Source of the DNA: Clostridia bacterium | GTDB taxonomy: Bacteria > Bacillota > Clostridia > Christensenellales > SZUA-584 | Reading direction: 5' to 3' | Length of the DNA stretch: 37,211 nt | Assembly (NCBI GenBank): GCA_018648645.1 | Contig: JABGQS010000023.1 | Location: 1 to 37,211, forward strand | Part shown: positions 15,406 through 23,491 of the stretch, in pieces | Position numbering within the stretch: position 1 is the first letter of the stretch | Layout: every line of letters begins with the position of its first letter | Made by a program: the position numbers and the translations under genes | The notes under the pieces: generated by a model | What the model saw: the letters and a program-made list of their open reading frames with translations, nothing else | Databases searched by the model: none | Told to the model about the DNA's origin: nothing

Positions 15406-18400
15406 TTATTTGCCCGCGCCGTCAAGCAGGTCGTTAATCGTCTTTTTGGTCGCCTTTACAGCTTCAGGGTGATACATAATCATGATGTCCGCACCCGCCT
15501 GCAATAGGCTGATCGCTGTCGTCATCTCCCAAGTAATCGCGCGCTTGTTCAGCTCACCCCACATCGGGAAATCCTCCTCAGGCGCCTTGTATTCTTTAAT
15601 CTTAATGCACTCCATACCCGGCGACACAATCATCGGCGCACAAAGCATCTTGTCGCCGTTAAGTCCCGTCAATCTAATACGCTCCATGACAGAGTACGAA
15701 TACTCAATGCCATATCCAATCGCGCCCGTCATCGGGTCCATGATAATCTTCTCTTTCTTAAAGTCCATGTTGGTCAACAGAATGTTTATCTGCTTGCCAA
15801 TGTTGACATCAATCGGAGACTGCGCTACCAGCGTATGTCCATACGCCATCGCTGCGCCTGCTATCGTTCTGTAGTTGTCCTGCTCTACCCAGTTAAACAG
15901 AAGGTTTTCGCCTTCGCAGCTCTGCGCAATCGCTTTAAACACTTCGTTGTTCTTGTCAAAGCTGTTGTGCCCGGTGATAATCAGCGGTACTTCTACAGCT
16001 TCAAGAACGGCTTTCACAGTTGCCACCGCGTCCTGCGGTGTTCTGTTTCCGCGCTCAGGATGCGTTCCGTCCAGCCTTACGCTAATCAAATCCGCGCCAT
16101 ACTTGTCAACGCACTCTTTCGCCATCGCTGCCGGGTTGTTAATCAAATCGCCGTAAACGTCTCTCAGCAATTTCGGATACTTCTCGCTGACCACATCATA
16201 CACTTCCATCGCCACGAGCGGCTTGTTCGGCATTTTGCCTTCCCACAAATGGAACGGCATGCATGTCGCGCCGCCTACTTTATACGTGATTCCGCGTGTG
16301 CCGCCCTGCTCCTTGGTGTTACCAAGCTGCACTTCCCAAATCTCGTTTTCCGCTTTTTCTTTGCGTATCGCGACAGACTTAATCTCGCTGATTATCTGCG
16401 CCGCAGATTTGCCCGGTGCTTCTTGTATATCGGCTACAGGCGCCCCTGCTGCAACTCCTGCCGCAGGCATAATCGACGCACCGAGAAACTGCTGAGATAA
16501 CACATTGATAATGCTCTCCGCCACTTCCTTGGTCACGCTCGCTCTTACTTCCTGCGTAATCTCTGCACGAATCGCTTCCACATCAGCCGCTGTTGCAACA
16601 GCTGCGGTTTCCACGACTTCTACTTCAACTTCCTCAGCTTCTTCTACAGCTACCTCTGCCGTAGCTGTGCTTTCCTGCTCAACGTAGTCGCTCATATCGT
16701 CCATCTCAAGCGCAGGATGCTTAACTTCCTCCATGCGCGCTCTCACTTCATCCGCTGTTGTTGCGTTCGTTTCGTCGCTTATCAAATCGAATAAATCAGG
16801 CGCTTCCGCTTCGTTGAACCTAAGCGTCAAGTCGCTCTTCAACATTTCCTTCAATTCCTTCGGCATCCATACCAGCCGCTTAAATCCGCCTTCTGATGCA
16901 AGGAACTTTCTCGATGTCAAGAACACTTTACCAACACCGATGAATCCCGGTGTCTGTGCTCCGCCGCCCACGCTTCCGGCAAGGCTGCTGAACGTCATGC
17001 CAATCGGTGTTTCGCCTTCAAACTCACGGTTGACAACCATAACGCCGTTGCACTCGGGCACGTACGCCACAATCGCTTCAAAGCAGCCGCAACTCGTCAT
17101 CGGTCTGTCCATGATAGAATACGCGCTAAACGCTTCTATTGCCTTATGGGTGTTTGTGTATACGTACTCGTTAACACCCTCCCAAACGCCCTTTTGTGGA
17201 TCCAAACATTCGCCTTTAATTACAGGCTGGTTAGGACCGGTTTCGTCGATTTCATACGCCGCTTTTCCGTCAAGCCAGTTATATGCACCGCAAAGCCCCA
17301 GTCTTTCCGGAGTAATTACGCAAACATGATCAGGTGCAAACGACTGACATAGCAGGCAAGAGTAGAACGTATCAACAGATTCATCCGTCATTGCTTCAAG
17401 ACGTCTGTTTCTCTCGTCATAAACTTTTAAAGCAACCTTTAATCTATCCTCTACTTCTTTTTCATCTGTAACTATAGTTATTTTAATTTTATCCACTATC
17501 GCAGGATAATCAGACAGCAATCTGGCGTGGATAATCTCTCCGTAATGCTTCAATCGAAGGCCCTTTGCAAACCCATCTTTAGAAACACGCGTCCAAACGA
17601 TATCGCGCTGCCCCATGTGCCATAATCCCTCTGCACCGTTCAGCAAATGATGTATTTGACGCTCTAGAATCGGCTCAAAGTCAGACTGCATCTTGCGCCC
17701 GGCAACCTCTACCCAAATAGCCAGCGGCAGTGCCGTGCCCTCTTCTACTTCGTCGATGTCTTTGCCGATCACGATAATCTCGCCGTCGTTTATGTCTTCG
17801 GGCTCAACGCTCGTAACAAACTCAAACGCCGTAGTCTTGTTTCCGCCAAACTCCACATGCGTCGCTTCTTTCCTGATTCTCTCGCCTTCAAACGCCGCGC
17901 CGTATGGCACAGGTACAGGTACGTCCACAATCTTGATTTTGCAACCGCGCACTTCAAGCGCCTTCTCGACCATTTGGTCGTGCGGCACGTTGCTGACAAC
18001 GTGCTCATATGTACACACGCCCGTCGGCAATATTTCCGGAATGTCCGTGTCCGCAATTACAGGGAAGCCGTAGTTAATCGCTCCCGCCGCCGCCGCATAT
18101 TTGTCCGGCGTAACTTCGCCAAGCGCCAACACAAATGCGAATATACGGTTCTTGTTATACTTGAGGTTTCCTTTAAAGTCGCCCGGTGCAACGCCGCCGA
18201 AAGAGAGCGCCGCTCTGTTCGCAAACCCAAGCGCATAAATCAAAGCAGAAACGTCAGCCCCGAAAGGAACAAGCCGCGTATCCCAGCCCAGCTGCACACC
18301 TTCTTCGGCCAGCTGCTCGGCAAACTGCTTGCCGTTTGTGCTGCCTCCCATAAACACGTACAAGTTCTTCTGCTGAAGCTCTTTAGCAATTTTAACCGCT

Positions 18401-18867
18401 GTCGCGTTGTCGGGTGCCGCGCCTGTAATGGCTGCAAAACCCGGCGCCGTGCCGTCAACAAACTCGATACCGCGCTCACGCATAATGACGTCGCTGGCCG
18501 CGCCAAGCCATATTCCGTCCACGGGGCTAGGGCCAATGATATACTTGCACGCTTCAATTACCTCGCATGCAAACAGCGCAGCAACACCCGCGTCCAATGT
18601 GTTTCCAAGGTAGGGAAGCCACACGTTGTCATCCGGTCGGTTCGGAAGCAGCTCCTTAGAATAATCTAATATCCCTTTTAGGTCAGCGAGCGTTTCCATT
18701 CTCTTTCCGGTAAACGAATATATTACCGGGAGCGAATACGTAGTGCTGGGAAACTCTACTTTAAAGTCCTCGCCTTTTTCCTTTATAGTCTCGGCCAGTT
18801 TGGTCTCTGCTTTAACCAGCCATTCTACCGCGCCGTCAATGGCGCTGGCACAAATTAATTTAGACAT
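15406..18867 (-). CDS. acsB-acsD: Fused acetyl-CoA synthase (AcsB) and corrinoid protein small subunit (AcsD)
   Basis: One continuous frame of 1153 residues holds two proteins that are normally separate. Residues 1-725 are a complete acetyl-CoA synthase: A-cluster ligands Cys504, Cys507, Cys516, Cys526 (FYSCLLCQSFAPDHVC..GLCG) and the nickel-site Cys593-Gly-Cys595 (TSCGCFEA), each exactly two residues below the numbering I recall for the Moorella enzyme. Residues 726-830 form a linker: a Glu/Val/Ala-rich stretch, a probable helix (761-795) and an Ala/Pro/Val segment. Residues 832-1153 are AcsD, with TKEQGGTRG, VRLDGTHPE, IIMDPMTGAIGYGIEYS and a complete C-terminus. The ATG at 18867 lies inside the end of cooS (8-base overlap) after AGGAGG; a longer frame from 18927 has no support. 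The product should make acetyl-CoA from CO, CoA and the corrinoid-bound methyl group. Confidence 0.95.
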   Translation of the reverse strand: MSKLICASAIDGAVEWLVKAETKLAETIKEKGEDFKVEFPSTTYSLPVIYSFTGKRMETLADLKGILDYSKELLPNRPDDNVWLPYLGNTLDAGVAALFACEVIEACKYIIGPSPVDGIWLGAASDVIMRERGIEFVDGTAPGFAAITGAAPDNATAVKIAKELQQKNLYVFMGGSTNGKQFAEQLAEEGVQLGWDTRLVPFGADVSALIYALGFANRAALSFGGVAPGDFKGNLKYNKNRIFAFVLALGEVTPDKYAAAAGAINYGFPVIADTDIPEILPTGVCTYEHVVSNVPHDQMVEKALEVRGCKIKIVDVPVPVPYGAAFEGERIRKEATHVEFGGNKTTAFEFVTSVEPEDINDGEIIVIGKDIDEVEEGTALPLAIWVEVAGRKMQSDFEPILERQIHHLLNGAEGLWHMGQRDIVWTRVSKDGFAKGLRLKHYGEIIHARLLSDYPAIVDKIKITIVTDEKEVEDRLKVALKVYDERNRRLEAMTDESVDTFYSCLLCQSFAPDHVCVITPERLGLCGAYNWLDGKAAYEIDETGPNQPVIKGECLDPQKGVWEGVNEYVYTNTHKAIEAFSAYSIMDRPMTSCGCFEAIVAYVPECNGVMVVNREFEGETPIGMTFSSLAGSVGGGAQTPGFIGVGKVFLTSRKFLASEGGFKRLVWMPKELKEMLKSDLTLRFNEAEAPDLFDLISDETNATTADEVRARMEEVKHPALEMDDMSDYVEQESTATAEVAVEEAEEVEVEVVETAAVATAADVEAIRAEITQEVRASVTKEVAESIINVLSQQFLGASIMPAAGVAAGAPVADIQEAPGKSAAQIISEIKSVAIRKEKAENEIWEVQLGNTKEQGGTRGITYKVGGATCMPFHLWEGKMPNKPLVAMEVYDVVSEKYPKLLRDVYGDLINNPAAMAKECVDKYGADLISVRLDGTHPERGNRTPQDAVATVKAVLEAVEVPLIITGHNSFDKNNEVFKAIAQSCEGENLLFNWVEQDNYRTIAGAAMAYGHTLVAQSPIDVNIGKQINILLTNMDFKKEKIIMDPMTGAIGYGIEYSYSVMERIRLTGLNGDKMLCAPMIVSPGMECIKIKEYKAPEEDFPMWGELNKRAITWEMTTAISLLQAGADIMIMYHPEAVKATKKTINDLLDGAGK
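16425..16692 (-). other. Linker region of the AcsB-AcsD fusion
   Basis: This is the stretch coding for residues 726-815 between the two enzyme domains. It encodes an acidic Glu/Val/Ala run (about 730-760), a heptad-like helix with regularly spaced Ile/Val/Leu (about 761-795) and a flexible PAAGVAAGAPVAD segment. The frame is open throughout, without a stop, a ribosome binding site or a start codon in a good context for separate AcsD synthesis. Base composition is like the flanks. Confidence 0.8.
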
Positions 18868-20815
18868 CCAATTCCCTCCTGTCCTGCATATCGTAAAGCT
18901 TTCTCTCCGCTTTCTTGTTGATGCCAAGCGCTTCTCTTGCTTCTCCGATAATGTTCATAATCAGTTCAACTGCTTTGAGTGGGTCTTCTTCCACATGGAA
19001 GCTTCCGCCAAACAGGTCTTTTGTATCTTCCATCAAGAACTTCTCAACATTCGGTGAACCGGAAGTATAGAACCCGTTACCGAGTACAACATCAACACCC
19101 GATGCCACGAAGTAACAACCGATTGCAATCGCTTTTTCGCTCATCCACTCCGGCGCAACGCCCACTGCCGGCAATCCGGCTAGGTCGTCTCCAAGTCCAC
19201 CTTCCGCCACAACCTCAGTTGCCGCTTCAAGTATTCTCGAGTTGTCAACACAGCTACCCATATGTAGTATCGGTGGGATACCAACCGTTTCGCAAACTTC
19301 GCGCAGTCCGTCACCCGCCTGCTCCACGCCGATTTCAGGCTGCATCATTCCCGCTTTACCCGAAGCAATTGCCGCACAGCCGGTCTTTAGCACAAGCACG
19401 TTGCGCTTGATGAGTTCCTTAGTCAATACATGCGTGTACTCTTCCAGTTTACAGTTTGGATTGCTGCAACCAACGATTCCGACAAGCCCATAAATTCGAT
19501 TTGCGATAATCGCGTCATTTAATGGTCTGAACGATCCTCTAAACGTGCCGCCCAACATATACTTAATCGCGTCCACGCTAAAGCCCGCGACCATTTGCGC
19601 CGACTGCTTTGGAATCTCTATTTTTGATTTGTCGCGCTTACCAAAATTGTCAATCGCTCGCTTAATCATTTCTTTTGCCGACTCAAGCGGCAAGTCTTCG
19701 TTAAACTCAATATGCGACGCGCCAACAGTCTTTGCGATCTCGGCAGTCGATATGATTTCTGTATGATAGCTTTCAGCCACTTTCGGCAAGCTCGGCATAC
19801 AACACTGCACATCGATAACCATCATCTCAACAGCGCCGGTGATAATCGCCAGCTCCTGCTGCAAAAAGTTACCCGCAACAGGCACGCCGTGCCGCATCAA
19901 TATCTCGTTCGCCGTACAGCAAAGTCCCGCGAGTGTGATTCCGTCTGCGCCTGCTTTCTTGGCATATGCTTTTATTTCCGGGGCTTGCACTGCAACTGCC
20001 AGCATCTCTGACAACGCAGGTTCGTGCCCGTGCACAATAATATTTACAGTTTCCTCTTTTAAAACGCCAAGGTTCGCTTCGGTCTTAATCGGCTTTGGAG
20101 CGCCAAACATGATGTCAGACACAATAGAAGCGCATCGGCTTCCGCCCCATCCGTCGCAAAGCGATGTTCTAAACGCGTGCATCAGCAAGCTCTTATAATC
20201 GTGGTCAACGCCCATCGTTGTTCTGTGCATCGCTTCAACCACCGTGCGGTCGATGCCGTGCGGCTTAAGATCGTGATTCTCCCAAACACCCTGCCTTTTC
20301 ACAGGTGCCAATGTCAGCGTCTTTAAATACTCTTCCTGATGCGAAAACTCTTGCAGCATCATGTTAGCCAGATCAAGCGCAACATCTTCTTTAGTGCGCC
20401 CCTCTTCTTCAATACCATAAAGATTAGCGTTATACCGCAGCGTCTTTTCATCTTTAATCGTATATCCGTTTCCTTCGCCCTGCGCCACCTTCTTTAACCG
20501 CAGCACCAAATGACGCCCATGGTCACTATGCGCAGCCGTTCCGCCGACAACTTCGCGCAAATAGTTTCTTGCAACAATCGTGTCCTCATCCGCTCCGCAA
20601 ACGCCGAGCGGCGACTTCTTTGTTATCCTGCAAGGTCCCATATGGCATATTTTGCAGCAAACGCCGCTCGTGCCAAACTTACAATGATGTTTTTGTGTCT
20701 CATACCGGTCAAAACACGTATCTACGGACTCTTCCGTTGCCTTTGCCAGCATTTCCTGAGAGGCTTGGTCTCCTACCTTCTTATAATCCTGAACTTCTGT
20801 ACTCACTGTGTTCAC
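18860..20815 (-). CDS. cooS: Carbon monoxide dehydrogenase catalytic subunit (CooS/AcsA)
   Basis: A 651-residue nickel CODH, typical length. Cys45 and Cys53 match the intersubunit D-cluster; Cys54, Cys57, Cys62 and Cys73 match the B-cluster (GVCCKICHMGPC...GVCG). The nickel C-cluster region shows MRHGVPVAG, DVQCCMPSLP, VGIVGCSNPNC, KTGCAAIASGKAGMM and HMGSCVDNSRI. It interconverts CO2 and CO and feeds CO through the tunnel to the ACS encoded by the next gene, whose start it overlaps by 8 bases. The start is a GTG at 20815; a second in-frame GTG three codons later has a slightly better (GGTG) site, so the exact N-terminus is uncertain. Neighbouring cooC genes point to nickel insertion. Confidence 0.96.
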   Translation of the reverse strand: MNTVSTEVQDYKKVGDQASQEMLAKATEESVDTCFDRYETQKHHCKFGTSGVCCKICHMGPCRITKKSPLGVCGADEDTIVARNYLREVVGGTAAHSDHGRHLVLRLKKVAQGEGNGYTIKDEKTLRYNANLYGIEEEGRTKEDVALDLANMMLQEFSHQEEYLKTLTLAPVKRQGVWENHDLKPHGIDRTVVEAMHRTTMGVDHDYKSLLMHAFRTSLCDGWGGSRCASIVSDIMFGAPKPIKTEANLGVLKEETVNIIVHGHEPALSEMLAVAVQAPEIKAYAKKAGADGITLAGLCCTANEILMRHGVPVAGNFLQQELAIITGAVEMMVIDVQCCMPSLPKVAESYHTEIISTAEIAKTVGASHIEFNEDLPLESAKEMIKRAIDNFGKRDKSKIEIPKQSAQMVAGFSVDAIKYMLGGTFRGSFRPLNDAIIANRIYGLVGIVGCSNPNCKLEEYTHVLTKELIKRNVLVLKTGCAAIASGKAGMMQPEIGVEQAGDGLREVCETVGIPPILHMGSCVDNSRILEAATEVVAEGGLGDDLAGLPAVGVAPEWMSEKAIAIGCYFVASGVDVVLGNGFYTSGSPNVEKFLMEDTKDLFGGSFHVEEDPLKAVELIMNIIGEAREALGINKKAERKLYDMQDRRELDV

Positions 20816-20837
20816 CCACTTATTTATTTTTTTAAAA

Positions 20838-21593
20838 CTATATATTACTTACTAAATTATTAATCTTCTTTATCACTGCGTTGTCGTCACCTAATGCTTC
20901 AAAACTTTCGCCTGTGTCCGCAAGGTTCGCCAGCTCAAGGTCGTCCGGCAATCCGATTACTTCGTCCGCGTGCGTATACTCTTTCACTTCCGCCGCTTTC
21001 TCGGGCAGCGTATCCGTGCGCATACGGTTCACCACAATCAGCAGCTTGTCGTACTTTATCTCCATCTCGTCGGCCAAAGTGTACAGACGCTTTAGTGTTT
21101 CAAGTCCCGAGTTGCTTTGGTCAGACACCAATATCAGCAAATTCACCTTCTGCACTATCCTGCGCGACAAGTTCTCAAGACCCGCTTCGTTGTCCAGCAC
21201 CACATAAGGATACTGGTCCGACAGCTTTCCGATTACCGACTTTAGCACGTTGTTTGCATAGCAATAGCATCCTGCGCCTTCCGGCCGCCCCATCGCTATC
21301 AAGTCGAACCCTTGCGATTCCACAAGACTCTCCTCAATTTTCATCTGCAAGAGGTCTTGCTTGCTTATCCCCGCGCCCATACCTTTGCTTGCTTCTACCT
21401 TCGCTTCTTCTCTTACTCGCCCAACCGTTTTTTCTACCTTTACGCCAAGCGCCGCGTCAAGACAGCTGTTCGGGTCTGCGTCGATGGCAAGCACAGGCTT
21501 TTTGCCCGCCACCACCATCTGTTTAATTATGAGACTGCTAACCGTTGTTTTACCAACTCCGCCTTTGCCTGTTACCGCTATCAAATAGCTCAT
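20838..21593 (-). CDS. cooC: CooC-type nickel-insertion ATPase (copy adjacent to cooS)
   Basis: A 251-residue P-loop ATPase of the MinD/CooC group. The deviant Walker A is GKGGVGKTT (9-17) and a CxC metal motif is GAGCYCYAN (Cys109, Cys111), close to Cys112/Cys114 of Rhodospirillum CooC. Such proteins dimerise, bind nickel at the CxC pairs and hydrolyse ATP to mature the C-cluster of CODH or the A-cluster of ACS. It lies 22 bases before cooS and overlaps the other cooC copy by 4 bases (ATGA). Which cluster each copy serves cannot be read from the sequence. Confidence 0.93.
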   Translation of the reverse strand: MSYLIAVTGKGGVGKTTVSSLIIKQMVVAGKKPVLAIDADPNSCLDAALGVKVEKTVGRVREEAKVEASKGMGAGISKQDLLQMKIEESLVESQGFDLIAMGRPEGAGCYCYANNVLKSVIGKLSDQYPYVVLDNEAGLENLSRRIVQKVNLLILVSDQSNSGLETLKRLYTLADEMEIKYDKLLIVVNRMRTDTLPEKAAEVKEYTHADEVIGLPDDLELANLADTGESFEALGDDNAVIKKINNLVSNI

Positions 21594-22372
21594 ATAATCT
21601 GTCCTTCTATTTTCTGAAACATGTCTTCAAATATCTCTTTTAGCTCGTCGTCCAAAACGTCCAGCACGCTGACGCCTTCTCTGTCCGCGTTTCTTATCGT
21701 TGCAGAATACGGTATAAACGCCACCAGCTCTATGCCTTGCGGCAGCTTGTCTTTTATGTACTGCTCGTCCTCATCGCTGCCCACTTTGTTGGCAACCGCC
21801 ACCAGCTTTTTGACGCCGATTTCGTTCGCCATGCGCTGCACAGTAAACGCGCAATCGATCGAGCGCTTTCCGGGTTCAACGACCACGACCATCACGTCCA
21901 CGCCTCTGCTCGTCGCGCGCCCAAGATGCTCGATGCCCGCTTCCATATCCATAATCAGCGTTTCGTCTTTAAACATAACGAGGTCGGTCACGAGCGATCT
22001 GATAAACGTGCTTTCAGGGCACGCACACCCGCCGCCGCCCGCTGTCACAGCGCCCAGCACCAGCAAGTCGATGTCGCCGTGCTTATACGAATACTTCTCC
22101 GCAACATCGCTCACTTCGGGGTTCAGCTTAAACACCTTGCCGTACGTATCCACCTTAGAGCCTGTTCTCTCTTCAATCAGCTCAATCTGCTTAGATATCG
22201 GCACAATCTTTTCTTGGTTCTCGCTGCTTATACCAAGAGCGGACGCCAGATTTGCATCCGGATCCGCGTCAAGTGCCAAAACTTTTCCGCCTTTTTTTGC
22301 TATGGTCAGCGCCAGGGCAGCCGCGATGGTAGATTTACCAACGCCGCCTTTGCCCGATACCGCAATCTTCAT
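21590..22372 (-). CDS. cooC: CooC-type nickel-insertion ATPase (second copy)
   Basis: A 260-residue paralogue of the preceding ATPase, with Walker A GKGGVGKST (7-15) and the CxC motif GGGGCACPE (Cys116, Cys118). The Gly-rich lead-in and the C-A-C pair differ from the C-Y-C of the other copy. Other matching motifs are LDADPDANLASALG and IMDMEAGIEHLGR. It presumably matures a nickel cluster; given two cluster types in the operon, division of labour (C-cluster against A-cluster, as proposed for CooC and AcsF) is likely but unproven. A GGAG site precedes the ATG. Its last 4 bases overlap the start of the second cooC. Confidence 0.92.
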   Translation of the reverse strand: MKIAVSGKGGVGKSTIAAALALTIAKKGGKVLALDADPDANLASALGISSENQEKIVPISKQIELIEERTGSKVDTYGKVFKLNPEVSDVAEKYSYKHGDIDLLVLGAVTAGGGGCACPESTFIRSLVTDLVMFKDETLIMDMEAGIEHLGRATSRGVDVMVVVVEPGKRSIDCAFTVQRMANEIGVKKLVAVANKVGSDEDEQYIKDKLPQGIELVAFIPYSATIRNADREGVSVLDVLDDELKEIFEDMFQKIEGQII

Positions 22373-22396
22373 GTCGCTCTCCTCAAGGTTTCTGCT

Positions 22397-23464
22397 CTAG
22401 AAACCGTACTTTTCTTTCATTCTTGCCGACAGCTTTCCTGTCAGCTCAAACACCTTTTCAGCGTCCTCGGGTGACATAGACCCTGTTCCGCAAGATGGTG
22501 TTATGAGTGCCTGCTCCATAATAAGCTGCTTGTCGATGCCCTGCGCAGCAAGCCCGTCCATCACGTTCTCAAGCTGCTCTTCCAGCGTTTCAACGCTCTG
22601 CTCACGGATAATTTCAGATGTAGGCACAACGCCCCACGCCAGCATTCCGCCGCGCTCAAGGTGCGCCTTGACAGAGTCCGCATACATCGCTATCGTGTGT
22701 CCATACTCAAACGCGTCAAAGTTAACAATGTCAACGCCCGCGTCAATCAATATGCTCCACTCCGTGTTTCCGCAGCAGTGGATTCCCGCAAGCGCGCCGT
22801 CCGCATGCACAGCGTCGATTACTTCTGCCAGCATAGCCACAACGTCCTCGCGTTTTACCGAAACGTATGTAGAGCTGCCAAACGCAGATAGTATCGGCTC
22901 ATCGATAAAGCAAATCACGTCATCGGCAAACGGTTTAAACCTTTGAATCTGCCAGCGGCACTTCATAGCCATCGCTTTTGTGATCAAATCTCTAAACTCG
23001 TCGTTATAATATATCGCTCTTTTATTCTCGTCCACAATCGTCAACGCAAAGCTGCATGGTCCTGTTGTCTGCACTTTCACGCACGGCAGCTTGCCAGCGT
23101 TTGCTTTCAGCACTTTTTCCATCGCGTAAAAGCCTTTGCTGAACTCTTCGGATATCGCCATAACCGAGCAGTCGCCCGTGCCGTCGTCCGGGTCCATAGC
23201 CACCATATAGTTTTCATAGAATGTCGCGAAATCATCAAAGTAGTCGCTCTCTGTGTCAAAGAACATTCTGCCCTTTTCATAATCGCGCACAACTGCCGGC
23301 AGCCCTTCGCTGTACTGCACTTCCATCTGCTCGTTCATGCCCAGCCTTGGGAGCTGGGGCCATATCGGGCAATCTTTAATAGTTGTCGTAGATACTTTCA
23401 CTGCATAGTCAGGATCGGTAAACGGCATACTTCCGATGGCCGTCCCTAAAAATTTTGGTTTCAT
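22397..23464 (-). CDS. Core-MetE-like methionine synthase
   Basis: A 355-residue protein equivalent to the C-terminal catalytic half of cobalamin-independent methionine synthase, without the N-terminal half. The zinc ligands of MetE are all in place with the right spacing: His229 and Cys231 (IHCCGN), Glu253 (DAFEYG, 22 residues on) and Cys325 (PSCGTG); IDEP (187-190) is also conserved. Short proteins of this kind from Wood-Ljungdahl anaerobes (described as core-MetE) take the methyl group from a corrinoid, including the corrinoid iron-sulfur protein, rather than from a folate. Its place in the acs operon supports that reaction. The ATG at 23464 is chosen because GGAGGAGA lies 7 bases before it; the ATG five codons earlier overlaps that site. 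A UroD-type methyltransferase is the alternative reading. Confidence 0.85.
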   Translation of the reverse strand: MKPKFLGTAIGSMPFTDPDYAVKVSTTTIKDCPIWPQLPRLGMNEQMEVQYSEGLPAVVRDYEKGRMFFDTESDYFDDFATFYENYMVAMDPDDGTGDCSVMAISEEFSKGFYAMEKVLKANAGKLPCVKVQTTGPCSFALTIVDENKRAIYYNDEFRDLITKAMAMKCRWQIQRFKPFADDVICFIDEPILSAFGSSTYVSVKREDVVAMLAEVIDAVHADGALAGIHCCGNTEWSILIDAGVDIVNFDAFEYGHTIAMYADSVKAHLERGGMLAWGVVPTSEIIREQSVETLEEQLENVMDGLAAQGIDKQLIMEQALITPSCGTGSMSPEDAEKVFELTGKLSARMKEKYGF

Positions 23465-23491
23465 AATGCTCTCCTCCATATATAAATTCGT

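Noticed and set aside
15406-18867. AcsB-AcsD fusion as a sequencing frameshift artefact
   Set aside because: The frame is open across a long, composition-consistent linker with no overlapping remnants of a separate acsD start or acsB stop in other frames; a simple lost stop codon would not explain the structured linker. Independent reads would still be decisive.
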